From Ehretia macrophylla (taxonomy: Eukaryota > Streptophyta > Magnoliopsida > Boraginales > Ehretiaceae): 64,000 nt of DNA. The notes under the pieces are model-generated. The model had not been told where the DNA came from. It saw only the letters and a program-made list of their open reading frames with translations, and did no database searches. Positions 1 through 11,135 of the stretch are shown one piece after another; the stretch's first letter is position 1, and the number at the start of each line of letters is the position of its first letter. The position numbers and the translations under genes were made by a program. The stretch spans positions 10,315,001-10,379,000 of the forward strand of contig CM075777.1 in the NCBI GenBank assembly GCA_037974665.1, written 5' to 3'.

Positions 1-32
1 TTTATTAGTAATAATTATAATAAAAATAATAA

Positions 33-89
<57 letters not shown>

Positions 90-260
90 TAAAAACAATA
101 ATAATAACAATGACAAATATAATATTATTAATATTTGTTGTTTTTGTTATTATTTTTTTTATTTTGTTATTATTATTATTATTGTTTATTGTTTTGTTGT
201 TGTTATTATTATTATCATTATTATTTATTATTTTTATGTTATTTACGGTTATATTCATGT
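1..260. repeat. TAA/TTA simple-sequence tract
   Basis: Long runs of TAA on the plus strand up to about position 90 pass into TTA/TTG-rich runs up to about 230. It is a trinucleotide microsatellite with degenerate edges. An open frame across it encodes only Ile/Leu/Phe runs and is not a gene. Confidence 0.9.
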
Positions 261-1354
261 TTTTTTTAAAAAAATATTATAATAATAAAAAGACAATCCT
301 GTCATATTATACAAGGCATTCATATTACCACTGTTCATTCCTAGAACATACCAAACATGTCATTTGCATTTCCAAGTTCATTTCATTCTCAATTTCATTC
401 CTATTCTTTGGCCCATTCCATTCATATCCAAATCCATTTCAGTATATCAATCGCTACCTTATAATTTTTTCCTTTTATTACAATTTTCACTTAGTTAAAG
501 AAATTAGGTTTCGTAGAAAGACAATGAAGTAGTGCAAGTCATTCTAGAAGTTAACTTAAAATTAGTCTGACGAAGGTAACGGCAGACACTTTTTTGGGTA
601 TTTCAAAAAGTTGAGGAACCAATTGGGCATTTTTGACAAACCTCAGTGACCAAAAAAAAATTCTCTCATAAAGAAGATGGCAAAGGGGGGGGGGTTTTGT
701 CGAGTAGAGGCTTTGGGCCTGGGACAAGTCACCGTAGAGTCTGTCTAATTCACGCATCGCTGTTAGTTTTCTTGTTTGGGACTCATAATAATCCCCGCAG
801 GCCACAAATTGAAGATGAATCTTGCAAAGCAATTATAGATACAAAGTGATTCATGTTTATAAGGAGACAAACTATTGTGCGAATTATTTAGTCAACTTTG
901 GAGTGAGCTACCAAATTAGTCATCCGATCGAGCATCTTCCGATGGACATTACTTCGTTGTTAGAAAGAGACAAAATGAGTGAAAAATTCCTTAAAATTAG
1001 TTATTGAGTAATTTCCGATTCCTCCTCCCTTGTATAAAAACAAAAAACAAAAAAAAAGGATTGGACAGGTATCAAGTGCATGATTTGGACGTTTATCAAA
1101 AGAGAATACGTGGTATTTGTGTGGATCACATGACATTGTTCTCTTGCTGGATTAGCTAATACAGGCGCCTTCAATGATTTGGACATCAGAAGAAGAGGGG
1201 CAATTGTGTTGTAGTAAATGGGGTCCGCCCATGTTGGTGATGTTGTTGTGTTTTTGTCTCTTGCCCTACCATTTGCTTACTTTGTCCTCTACTCCCTCTT
1301 CAATTATTATTATTCATCCAACCAAAAATGATTTAATAGTCTATGTATTTTGTT
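261..1354. other. Non-coding stretch, no gene recognised
   Basis: No gene is seen. Around 590-660 the text (reverse strand: a GGTCACTGAGGTTTGTC stretch, then AATTGGTTCCTCAACTT) resembles the wording of Mutator-like terminal repeats. No inverted partner or target duplication was found nearby, so this is only a similarity. Short open frames on both strands overlap each other and have no recognisable domain. Confidence 0.5.
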
Positions 1355-1620
1355 AAAAGAGTATAATATTTTTTATATTTTATAAATAAGTTGATTATTT
1401 TTGTATTTTAAAATATATTTTATAAATAAGTTATTACTTGTATGTATTTTAAAAACGTAGCTGAATATTTTCTGTTAAAATGAACGATTTTTCTAATGGA
1501 TGGAAATAGATATTCAGTTACGTTTTTAAAAATACAGAAGAATTTACATGCATTTTTAAAATATAGAAAGCATTGTGTACTTTGACAAAATATAAGGAAT
1601 GTTAAGTCGTTTACTCTTTT
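1355..1620. repeat. Foldback (inverted-repeat) element, MITE-like
   Basis: The left arm starts AAAAGAGTATAAT and the right end reads TTTACTCTTTT. Inside, a stretch at about 1440-1470 (TATTTTAAAAACGTAGCTGA) is repeated in reverse complement at about 1512-1542 (CAGTTACGTTTTTAAAAATA). The arms are therefore near-complementary over much of the 266 bp and could form a long hairpin. No clear target-site duplication is visible, so the superfamily is not assigned. Confidence 0.5.
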
Positions 1621-2844
1621 CTAAATAATATTTGTTTAATAATTAATAATTCAATTAAAATCCGTATAAAAACAACATAGACTGTTCGAGATAAGCTCAC
1701 TAACAAGAACCTAGAAACGAAATTATTAGATAAAATCAATTAATTTAGACATTTGCCTTTTCTTTTTTCAGGAAGGGAAAGAGCACTATTTTATGCTTAA
1801 TTACAATATTACATCCAATATAAATATCACCTAAAAAAAGGTCATATATGGATAAGTATTAAGGTAGTGTTTATTTGCTTCGAATTTAGGCCATAAATGA
1901 TGTCAAGAAAATGTAGTTACATCTGATCATTTTGTCAGGGTTCACCAGCCTAATTAAAGTTGAAAAAAATGTTATCGTTGTAATTTTTTCTAGTTTTATT
2001 TTACAACTCCATTTCAACCACACAAATACTACTTTAAAAGGTCATTGAATTAGTACTATATCTCACGATAATTACTTTTGTCTATAATAGTAAAATTATA
2101 CCCCCCAATGAGAATATAATTTTTTTTTATATTGCCTCCATGCACCCTTGACCTTATCTATCTCTCTTATGTGATGTTTTCCTTCAATCATTGCCACAAA
2201 TGTATCATTTACGATGGGACATACATTGAATAAATTTATGTTAAAGACAATTAGGAATCAATAACTTCTTTCTTGTAACGTATATGGGTGGAATTAGGGT
2301 TTTTGAGGTAAAAAGTCAAGGATAAATTTTCTCAAATGCCTTGTCCAAAACTTACTCGTTTAGTGGAGCTCCTTAGAGAATTTCACATTATCTTGGAGGG
2401 AAGGGGACATTATTAAAAATTTCACATTACCATATGTACTTCCCACATATGGTAATTCTTTTTCTTATGAAAAACCAAAGTCTCTCTATTGCTTTTACAA
2501 AAAATAATCACCTATCTTTTGATTATGAGACTAGATCCATGGGTGTTCACACGCAAAATTACAAATTAAATATACTCTTGCTAATTAATCTAGCTAGCTT
2601 AGTTGTCTACCTCACAACTTAATTTCTTAAGACAGGAGGATCATATTTAATGATCTCAAGTGAACAAGTGGGTTTGAGATAAGATTAGAATAGAATATTG
2701 GTGACTTGGTGATGTTACCTTTGCATATATCTATAGTCAATATCCCAAGTAATCTTTGATATTAAGTCTACAAACATTTCGCACTCTATGTTATCATTAT
2801 TTTAGTCTATCCGGTATCTTCCCTTTCTTGGCTAGAACTGTTAC
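1621..2844. other. AT-rich intergenic DNA, nothing recognised
   Basis: No open frame longer than about 60 codons has coding character. I see no RNA gene, terminal repeats or tandem array. Confidence 0.5.
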
Positions 2845-4190
2845 CTTTTATTCACTTTCAAGAAAAACTCGTCTTGCCATTAAATATTGGGTAAAATTGC
2901 AAGACTATGGCTTGTTATGACTAAGATTTTAAGTTTGAAACCTCTAACTTTTTATAAAATAATTCTCTATATTTGATCGACTTGGAGCATGTAAATTCTG
3001 CATGGAGTGAGTTCCGCGTTATAATAATAACAAAAAGAAAAAGAAAAAAAAGAATCACTCATATTGTGTAGAACATATATGCTTTTCAAGAGATACAAGT
3101 TGCCAAATGTCTTGGCCATAAGGCGAATATGAGAAAACTATTCAGCAACTTGCTATATGATGATTCTGATTTTGAGATATGCCCATGCAAAATTCTTGTT
3201 TTACCAACTATCAAGCTTTTCACTTCAACTAGAATTTAGGAATCAGAATTTCTGTATATATAGTATTGTACATCTATGCAACTTCTGCTGGCCATTATAT
3301 ATTTAAAGGTTTAACCAAATCATAAGATTTGGCCATATATTCTATTGTAGTGATATTAAATATCCATTATTGTTTTTCTTTGCCAATACAACTAGAACCA
3401 CTAATTATATATAATCACTATAGATATTATAATCTTTTTGTTTTAAACAAAAACTTACCAATCATTGGTGTGCCAGCTCAAGTTTGCTACTCACTTAACC
3501 CAACCCCCCAACAACAACAACAACAACAACAAAAAAAACCCAAAAAATAGAAAGACATATGTTATTTTTCGAATTAACTAACCCGCTCTCATTCGATGAT
3601 TAATGTGAACTCATAACTATTTTTATCAATGAAATTTATATTTGTAGGCACGAGATAATTATATATACTTACTCGTCCTTATGAATTATTCATGATTCTC
3701 CAACAAAATTGTGATAATAGTGATTGTTTTAGTCCAACTTGTCTATTTTTATGTTTAATTTGTATGGCCTGCAAAATATGGTACATAGTTTCAATGATAA
3801 AAAAACATAATAGAAACACAATAGAACTATTTCCTTTCGAAAATTATTATGTCATATAAGTAACAAAAAATCTGAAAGACTACAAAATTTGTTGATAGTT
3901 ACATAAACAAGATAACTTGTCGACATAGAGTTAAACAAGCAATGACTGGATAGACATGATACAGTTATATAAACTACTAAAGAAAATAAAATAAATTTAA
4001 ATCCTAATATTTTAATGCATCTATTTAAATTTCTCTATTTAAAAAGACATATTTTGTCACTCCAAGAAATCACAAAGTACCCTTTGTGAAAAATGTATTA
4101 CTCAAATAAATAAATAAAAAGTATTACTATGTATATCTTTGCAATTTTGGGTGTCGAGAATGATTGAGTCAAACACTCAAAAAACAATAC

Positions 4191-4222
4191 ATACACACAC
4201 ACACATGTACATATATATATAT
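4191..4222. repeat. (AC)n-(AT)n microsatellite
   Basis: A run of AC dinucleotides is followed by ATGTAC and a run of AT. It lies in duplication copy 1 and is not matched in copy 2. Confidence 0.9.
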
Positions 4223-4365
4223 AATGTATGTATAGAGATAAAATTAAAGAGTAATGATAATATAATTAGTGAAAAAGAAACAACAAAAACATTTGAAATA
4301 GACCGGTTCTTAGTCATGTCCTAATAAACATAGTAGAGGTAATAGCTAATGCAAAATTTCTCTAA

Positions 4366-5148
4366 GTTGGCAATTGGCAGTTTGAAATAAATTTGGATAC
4401 AATGGAACGAGTTAAAAATGGTATGAACTTAATAAAGAGTATGTCATGCTTGGTATGTTCTAGGAATGATGATAAGAATAGGTGTGTTAATTCCAAGCTC
4501 ATGTTTCTTGGTCAATATACTAAAGTAGTATTAGGAATAACTTGTATAAAATAACATGATTGCCCTTTTGCATTATCTTTTGTTATTTCATTAACATTAT
4601 TTTTTATTTTTATTATCACTACTATGTTGTAATTATTTATTAAAAGTATTATTTTGTAATATATAATTGTTATTTTTACATATTATTATTGTTGTTGTTG
4701 TTGTTATTACTAGTATTATTATTATGCTTGTTTTTATTTTTAAGACAATAACATGTATGTAAAGGGATAGATTAGTAGTATGTTATGTTTTAAAAATATT
4801 TTGGTCCTGAAAAATGAGTTCTTAGCATGTATATAATATGTTTATTATTCATTAACACAATTTTTTCGTAATATTTTATTTTTTAAAAAGGTATATTAAT
4901 CATTTGACAAATGCGTTTTGTAATATATTATATGCATTAGTCATTTGGCAAATGCGCTCATTACCAAGAATCTGAAAATGTACTAATCCTATGTATTTTG
5001 TTATGAATAACTAATCCCAAATTTGAGGAAATTGGATTATCTAGGGAATAGAATTTTCATGTGCATTACCTAATACCAAGCATGGGAATTGATATAGACT
5101 GATAATATCTTTCCATTCTCAACCTATTTCAACATACCAATAGTCTCC
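4366..5148. mobile_element. Tourist/PIF-Harbinger-like MITE, TSD TAA
   Basis: The 783-bp segment is flanked by TAA at 4363-4365 and 5149-5151. The left end GTTGGCAATTGGCAGTTTGA and the reverse-complemented right end GGAGACTATTGGTATGTTGA align without gaps over the first 24 bases at about 17 identities. A second inner inverted pair, CATGCTTGGTA (from 4445) and its complement ending at 5084, adds foldback character. Duplication copy 2 lacks the whole segment, reading straight from the GTAGAGGTAA block into TTTCTTATTGTC, so it serves as an approximate empty site. No transposase frame is present, so the element is non-autonomous. The TAA duplication suggests PIF/Harbinger. Confidence 0.65.
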
Positions 5149-5314
5149 TAACTTTTTTCTTATTGTCTTTTTTATAATTATGGCTTATTTAAAATGGTAT
5201 CCATTATTTGATTTTCCCCATAAATAATCTCTTCTATTGATTTTTACTGCAAAAATTAAGGGAATGCAAAGATGAGAATAGGGCAAAGTCTCCAAGAATT
5301 GCTTCAACTAAAAT

Positions 5315-5420
5315 TGAGTTACCAACAAACCCTTAGTTTAGTGGTATGCTCCTCACTATGCGTGAGTGAGATTATGAGATCAATTCTTCTTAGCAACAAC
5401 CTTTAATATATATTATAATA
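5315..5420 (+). repeat. Possible tRNA-derived SINE remnant
   Basis: TTAGTTTAGTGGTATGC resembles a Pol III A box, and GAGATCAATTCTT about 35 bases later resembles a degraded B box. The stretch is absent from the equivalent place in duplication copy 2, which fits an insertion. No clear poly(A) tail or target duplication is visible. Confidence 0.4.
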
Positions 5421-5465
5421 TAGCCTGAGTTGCTGCAATTGATTGCTCAATGATAAAACCATCAT

Positions 5466-5638
5466 TTTCTTCTTGTAGCATCAACTCAATTTTGTTCTTT
5501 TTTTTTTGGAGGAAAAAAAAAAAAAGACTCCTAACGATGTCAATTAAGTAGTTCAGCAAACAGAATGATAAATATATGCAGCCAGGTCATTATGCGAAAC
5601 TCAAGGTTTCTTCTTGTCGCATCAACTCAATTTTGCAC
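5466..5638. repeat. Short direct repeat pair
   Basis: The phrase TTTCTTCTTGT(A/C)GCATCAACTCAATTTTG occurs at about 5466 and again at about 5606, on either side of a poly(T)/poly(A) stretch at 5500-5526. It may be a target-site-like duplication around a small retroposed insert, or a local duplication. Confidence 0.45.
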
Positions 5639-5699
5639 CATGCCTCTTTTTGTGTGAGATCATGTGTTATGAGATTTAACATTTTTACGCCTCTTTACA

Positions 5700-6056
5700 G
5701 CTTGTAGCACCTATCATTGAAACAGATTGTGAAGTCCTCTTTATTGCAATAACTTTTAGCTCCTATGCTCCTCCTGTGGAAGTCCTCAATCTAGTTGATG
5801 ATATCCATATTGCGCGCCAAGCTATTCCTCAAACCATCTCCTTGTCCTCTTGTTTGTAGAAGTGACAACGTGGTAATTGACTGGATAGCTAAAGCTTGTA
5901 GGGCTGGCAACCTACTTCTGAATTGGTACTCTAATGTACCACCAAGATTATTGCAGATTTTATTTTCGAACTTTGATATATCTGGCATTGGCTAAGTTTA
6001 GCATTGTAATCCTTTATTTTCAATAAATTTCACCTTTTGACCAAGAAAAAAAAAAA
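5700..6056 (+). mobile_element. 5'-truncated LINE tail (RNase H-like end) with poly(A)
   Basis: Plus-strand translation gives RNase H-like text of the kind found at the 3' end of plant L1-type LINEs (RVT_3 type). It begins around IIETDCEVL, continues through a LVDDIHIA-like block and SDNVVIDWIAKACRAGNLLL, and ends near FSNFDISGIG. An AATAAA-like CAATAAATTT and an A-run at 6045-6056 follow. Only the 3' end is present, and the reading frame shifts at least once around 5815-5865. A processed pseudogene of a host RNase H-like gene is the alternative. The conserved ETD and the D-(W)-(I/L)-A-K motif are visible. Confidence 0.6.
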
Positions 6057-6234
6057 GGTTTGGTACTCTTGGTGTGATTCCAAAAAAACTTTAAAAGGAG
6101 TGTTTTATAACATAAGAAAATGATAAAATATTTCAGAGCAACTAAACTATTTTTATTTCAAAAAGACTGTTAATTTTTTAAAATAGCTTCATTCAAATCG
6201 TTTCTTCATATACCATTAAACAAAGACTAAAAAG

Positions 6235-7315
6235 TAGGGGTGGAAACATATATAAATATTTAAGTTGCTCAAGGCCGGAAAATAACACGAGAAAATTAAG
6301 TCTAGCTCCCTCCTATGCTTACTCGACTCATTTCGAGAAAGAATTCACACAACATATATAACAACTATAGTTGTCAAATCATAAATCGTACCGTGAATTA
6401 AAATATCATTTTTTAAAATCGTAAATCGTATCAATTCGGTTACAAATTTAAAACTAGAATATTAGATGATAATTGATATATTATTTTTCCATTAGCAAAA
6501 ATAAACAACAAAAAATAAGTGAATTCAAAGCCATAACTATACGTTAATAATGCCAACTACCAAAACTAAAGTCATAACTATACTTCTTTTTTTATTTTCC
6601 AGAAGCCATAACTATAATTTAAAAAATTTAAAAAAATACTTAGCTACTCACTAAGTCATGACTCACTAATAACTTAGTCAATAAAGAGTAAAGACAAAAG
6701 CCATCTAAACCACTCATGACTCTAAGAAGCAAAAAGTAAATCAAAAACCACTCATGACTTAAGTTTTTAGTAAAGCAAAGATGAAAACTCTTTAGTAAAG
6801 AGTAATAAACTACTCAATTAGAAGGAAAGCAGCTCACTTACAAAATGGAAGCTTTCGAATTTTAGTCTTGTTGGCCTAGCTTTTATAAGTTGAAATTGAA
6901 TTTGATCAAGCACCGATAGCAATGAAGAGCATTACATTTTCTCCCTTTTTCTTTTTTAGGGATATTGACTTTTGAATTTTTGATCTTGTAATTATAGTTG
7001 AAAATTGATGTTGAATTATAAATAGTTTTTTATTTATTTGTTCATATTTTTAATAATGGGCTAATTGTATATTGCTTGCAAAAAATTGAAGTGGCCTTTG
7101 ATTTTTGGATTTTTTTGGGCTTTTTTTTGGTTTGACCCGAATCAGGAACGATTCATCAAATTGTACAATTCACAACGGTTCGGTGATCGATTCACCCAAA
7201 TTAGTGATTCACTAACTGATTCGAATTAATTTTTGTACGAATCGCATAATTCATATCGCGAATCGTATAATTTCGAAAATTATGATAACAACATAATCGA
7301 ATTCTCTCCACCCCT
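6235..7315. mobile_element. Possible hAT-like non-autonomous element
   Basis: The left edge reads AGGGGTGGAAACA and the reverse-complemented right edge reads AGAGGGGTGGAGAG. Inside both edges lies text rich in ATCGTA, GATTCG and CGAATC that is roughly inverted (about 6375-6440 against 7140-7290). No transposase frame and no convincing 8-bp duplication were found, so superfamily and exact ends are uncertain. Confidence 0.35.
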
Positions 7316-7319
7316 CTTT

Positions 7320-7784
7320 TGCATTACTAATGGAATATGCTTTGAAAAGCAACCGTCCCTTTCAACTGCCACAACAACCATCTTATGGTGGTCGTTAGGC
7401 CTCTTACGAATAGTTCAGTTAGGAAGATTCTTAGCCTTGTTGATGACTCTGTGGATTTCACAGTTCACATGTTTCCGAGGACAAAACTACAAGACATATT
7501 ACCTTTATGTTCCCAGTACCTTTGATTTTTATGATCCAAAAGAAAAAATGAAAACTAATCCACTTCAATATATATAGATAATCCTGACTTAAAGAAGATC
7601 TGTTGTGCTTATACCTGCATTAAAACTCGAAAGGGGAAGACAAGATTGTTTAGAGAAATTCTATGAATGCCAAGTTTAAATTGCGAGAGCAGAGATCAAG
7701 CACACGTTGAATTTAGATTTAACCCCTATCCATATTTATTTTCCCTTTCTTGGTTGTAACTGTAGCCCGTGACATATTTATATA
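7320..7784. other. Intergenic DNA, nothing recognised
   Basis: An open frame reaching 7577 starts inside the preceding repeat and has no recognisable domain. No RNA gene or terminal repeats are seen. Confidence 0.4.
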
Positions 7785-7792
7785 ATTATTGG

Positions 7793-8111
7793 CAGTGGCG
7801 GAGCCAGGCACCGGGCATTAGGGTGTGCACTACAATATCAAAGTCAGTAACCGAGATTACAGGACAATTATTTATGCATAAATTTTTATATAAACTATAA
7901 AAAAATTGATGGTTTTATATCTAAAATCATATTTTTATACTATAACTAAACCAATACTTAATTTAAACACTTTATAACATAAATATAAGGGTGTTCCACT
8001 GTAAAAATGTTGTCTTAAGGAAGAGAAAAAAAAAAAAAAAAAAAAGACTACACACCCAAAATTTTAGGGTGTTCCATTGCACACCCAATGCCAAAGGTGG
8101 CTCCGCCCCTG
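7793..8111. mobile_element. hAT-type MITE, perfect 8-bp TSD ATTATTGG
   Basis: The 319-bp element begins CAGTGGCGGAGCCAGGCACC. Its right end, read on the other strand, begins CAGGGGCGGAGCCACCTTTG. Both arms continue with a shared GGCATT(A/G)GGTGTGCA. It is flanked by ATTATTGG at 7785-7792 and 8112-8119. The CAGGGGCGGA-type terminus and 8-bp duplication are typical of plant hAT elements. The interior is AT-rich with an A-run at about 8030-8045 and has no coding capacity, so it depended on a transposase supplied elsewhere. The intact duplication suggests a fairly recent insertion. Confidence 0.9.
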
Positions 8112-8317
8112 ATTATTGGCCAATGCGAATTGCAGCATCGCTTCCAAAATATATCTTAAATTTATTTTATATTAATGTTTTCTATAGGTAAAAAAAAAAC
8201 CCCAATTAATCCATATTAATTAATTGATTTTTATTTTGACAACGTTATATAACTCCACTGATAAAAAATTTTAAATTTATTCTCGAGTATAACTTTTGGG
8301 ACTTAAATGTTATCTAA

Positions 8318-10085
8318 ACCTTTTATTCACTTTCAAGAAACACTCATGTTGTGTACAAGAAAAGCTTTTAAAGAGATCCAAGTTGCCAATTGTCTTGTCC
8401 AAGAGGCGAATATTAGATAAGTATTCATCAACTTGCTATATGATGATCTAACTTTGAGATGCTCATGCAAAATTCTTGTTTTATATACTACCATCTGGCC
8501 AGCTTTTCACTTCAACTGTAATTTAGGAATCAGAATCTCTGTATATAATATTGTACAATTATGCAAATTCTGCAGCCACTGTATATTTTAAATATTCCAC
8601 CAAACCGTTAAGATTTGGTCGTCATTTATTGTATTCTGGTAATATAAAATATTCATTAGTGTTTCTTCGCCAATACAACTAGGACCACTAAAAATTTAAT
8701 CACTATAACTAATGTAATCTTTTGAACTAAACAAAACTTCCCAATTATTGGTGTGCCAGCTCCCAACACAAACCACCACCCACCCCCCCCCCCCCCCCCC
8801 CCCCCCCCCCCGCAACCCAAAAAAAAGAAAAAGAAAAAGAAAAAAATTACTTTTTCTTTTATCCAGCCACTATTATATTTTTATCTAACACTTAAAATTG
8901 TTGTAAAAAGGCTAATAAGAAATGATTTAAAAAACCTTTGACAATTAAAGTGTTATTTTAAAACCGTTGTGAAAAAAGTAATCACATGAGTAATTTTAAC
9001 AAAATTGAAAAAAGAAAACTATATATAACCGTTGCACAAATTTAAAGTTTTAGTTTATACCGCGGCGCTAACAAACCGTTGCAAGAAGGCACTTGTTGCA
9101 GCGTTCTTTTTTATTTTTCCACTGAAGTATTGCAAAACAACTAAAATATTGTAGCGTTCTATTTTAGATTTGCATCAATAAAAGTTACATATTTTCATAG
9201 GTATGAAAAAACATCATAGAACTTTTTCCTTTTAATTAAATAAGTTATTATGTAAATGCTATGATTGTTCGACTTAGTCATAATCATGTACACAACACGA
9301 AATAAGAAAGACAGCAAAGTTTGTTTAATAGTTGCATAAATATATAAGACAATTTATCAACATAGCCTTAAACAATCAAATGATAGAAAGATGGATTAAT
9401 GTGAAGGACATGATACAGTTAAAGAAACATTGGTCGTTCAACTTTGAACAACTAATTAATTAAAGAAAATAAATATTAATTAATATGCTAATATTATAAT
9501 GTATTGATTCATAAAATTCTCTTTCAAAGAAAGGACATATTTTTCACTCCAACAACTCACTTAATACCCTTTGTCACAAATGTGCAATGATTATCTTGTA
9601 GTTTTTATGTAGGACTAATCACCAGTATTTAAAACTATATAATCGGAAAATTATATTCACATAGACGAAATGATATATAGTATAATCACTGAAAAAAAAT
9701 AAAGGAAAACATTCAAAATAAATATTGATGCTTACGGTTCTTTGTCATGTCCTAATTAAACGTAGTAGAGGTAAAACCTAATCGCAATTCCTCTTCTTTT
9801 TTTTTTCTTATTGTCTTTTTTAATTTATTAACATGGGTTACTTACAATAGTAATCATTAATTGATATTCTCCATGAATAATCAATAAATTGGGTTACTTA
9901 TAATAGTAAGCATTAAATGATATTCTCCATGAATAATCTCTTATATTTATTTTTTACTGCAAAAGTCAAGGTAATGCAAAGATGACAACAAAGTCAAAGT
10001 CTTCAGGTATTGCCTGAAATACAAAGAACTACTACAATGATTGCTCATTGATAAAAACAATCATTTTCTTCTTGTAACTTCAAAC
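8318..10085. repeat. Direct duplication, copy 2
   Basis: Partner of the segment at 2845-5490, in the same orientation about 5 kb downstream. It lacks the MITE and SINE-like insert seen in copy 1 but carries its own extra sequence at about 8760-9170 (poly(C), poly(A) and an AT-rich insert with GTTGCA motifs). A local tandem repeat is visible at about 9837-9940, where GGTTACTTA(C/T)AATAGTAA and TGATATTCTCCATGAATAAT each occur twice. No gene is recognised. Confidence 0.8.
8770..8848. repeat. Poly(C) and poly(A) tracts
   Basis: A run of more than 30 C is followed shortly by an A/AAAAAG-rich run. A frame across it encodes Pro and Lys runs only. Assembly or sequencing length of the homopolymer is unreliable here. 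Confidence 0.9.
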
Positions 10086-10172
10086 ATTTTTTAAAAAATT
10101 CAATAAAGACTGCTACATGCATATCATATTAAGTACTATGGCAAACTTCTCTTTTTTTTTTCTTTTTTTTTT

Positions 10173-10661
10173 CAGGAGGTCAAATTCTGGAAGGATTGTT
10201 ACAATCTATAGAGATCACCATGGAAAGATGTCCATAGAAGTACTCGGAAGCTCACTTGTGGATCAGTTATTCAAGCCGAAGCTTTGACTCTTAGAGAAGC
10301 ATGTAAGGTGGCTAGATAGAGAATTTATCTAATATTATTATTCAAACCGACTGCCTTGAACTTGTTAAAAGTATCAATTCTTAATTTACATTGTATTGGA
10401 CCGTTGATCATCTTGTGAATGATGTGAAGTCCATCCTCGCTGAGTCATGGATCAAGCATAATTCACTCTAGAGATGCTAATAGGATGGCTGATTGATTAA
10501 CAAGAAATGTTAGATTAGATTTACTTCTTCTTAGTTGGATAGTTAATTCTCCATTGGAGTTATTTATTGTTCTGCATGTTGTCTTTGACACTACAAGTGT
10601 AGGGTAATTTTTTACCTCATTTTTCAATAAAATTATGTTTCTTTCATAAAAAAAAAAAGAA
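10173..10661 (+). mobile_element. 5'-truncated LINE tail (RNase H-like end) with poly(A)
   Basis: The plus strand reads, in shifted frames, like the C-terminal RNase H-like domain (RVT_3 type) of plant L1-type LINEs. It shows IQAEALTLREACKVA, then a QTDCLELV-like block, then VNDVKSILAESWIKH, then DANRMAD followed by leucine-rich text. A TTCAATAAAATT signal and an A-rich tail from 10649 follow. It is broken by stops and at least one frame change and lacks all upstream LINE parts. It sits just past the end of duplication copy 2, much as the LINE tail at 5700-6056 sits past copy 1, but the two are only distantly alike. A retroposed host RNase H-like transcript is the alternative. Confidence 0.6.
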
Positions 10662-10906
10662 AAAAAGAAGGAAGATCCATCCATGTTGCATAGGAAACAA
10701 CCATCCCTAACCGGACAAAGAAGCGTAAGACTGCCAACCCCACTAGAACACCATTAGCAAAATAGTACCATATAGATGAAGTGATAACACATTAGTCCAA
10801 AACCCTAAGTTCGCAAATGAAACTAATTTCATAGTCTGAAAAAATAACTACTTGGATTAATCATTTTGAATTCAAAATATATATTTTTTAAAATCTACGA
10901 CATTAA

Positions 10907-11124
10907 ACCCAGTAGCTGAGTGTAAGTGGTGAGTGGCTTGTGAATGCCAAACGAGCTTGAGAGTTCGATTCTCTGTGAGAACGCCATGTTAAATAGCGCT
11001 GAACAAGATTTTTCTTCCCGAGTAAGAGTCAGACTATGCGAGTACTACTCGAACTAAATTTCGGATTAGTTAGATTATTATAATCCCGAACACCAAGGAC
11101 TTTAAACAAAAAAAAAAAAAAAAT
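10907..11124 (+). mobile_element. tRNA-derived SINE with poly(A) and 11-bp TSD
   Basis: The head carries Pol III-like promoter text: GTAGCTGAGTGTAAGTGG (A-box-like) and GAGAGTTCGATTCTC (B-box-like) about 45 bases apart. A body of roughly 130 bp follows, then an A-run ending at 11123. The flanks are TACGACATTAA (10896-10906) and TACAACATTAA (11125-11135), a target duplication with one mismatch, as expected for LINE-driven insertion. It has no coding capacity. The family name is not known to me. Confidence 0.75.
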
Positions 11125-11135
11125 TACAACATTAA

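Larger units (their letters stand above)
2845..5490. repeat. Direct duplication, copy 1
   Basis: Many blocks match, in the same order and orientation, the segment at 8318-10085. Examples: TTTTATTCACTTTCAAGAAA (about 2850 and 8320), the CAACTTGCTATATGATGAT block (about 3150 and 8430), ATTGGTGTGCCAGCTC (about 3464 and 8748), and the TCATGTCCTAAT...GTAGAGGTAA block (about 4313 and 9743). The final matching block ends near TCATTTTCTTCTTGTA. The copies are diverged and differ by insertions. No coding region is recognised in either, so what was duplicated is unknown. Confidence 0.8.

Noticed and set aside
110-532. 140-codon frame at the window start
   Set aside because: It is made of Ile/Leu/Phe runs from the TTA/ATT microsatellite and then AT-rich text; no domain.
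8890-9170. CACTA transposon sub-terminal repeats (GTTGCAA, CCGTTGCA words)
   Set aside because: Suggestive wording only; no CACTA termini and no 3-bp duplication found around it.
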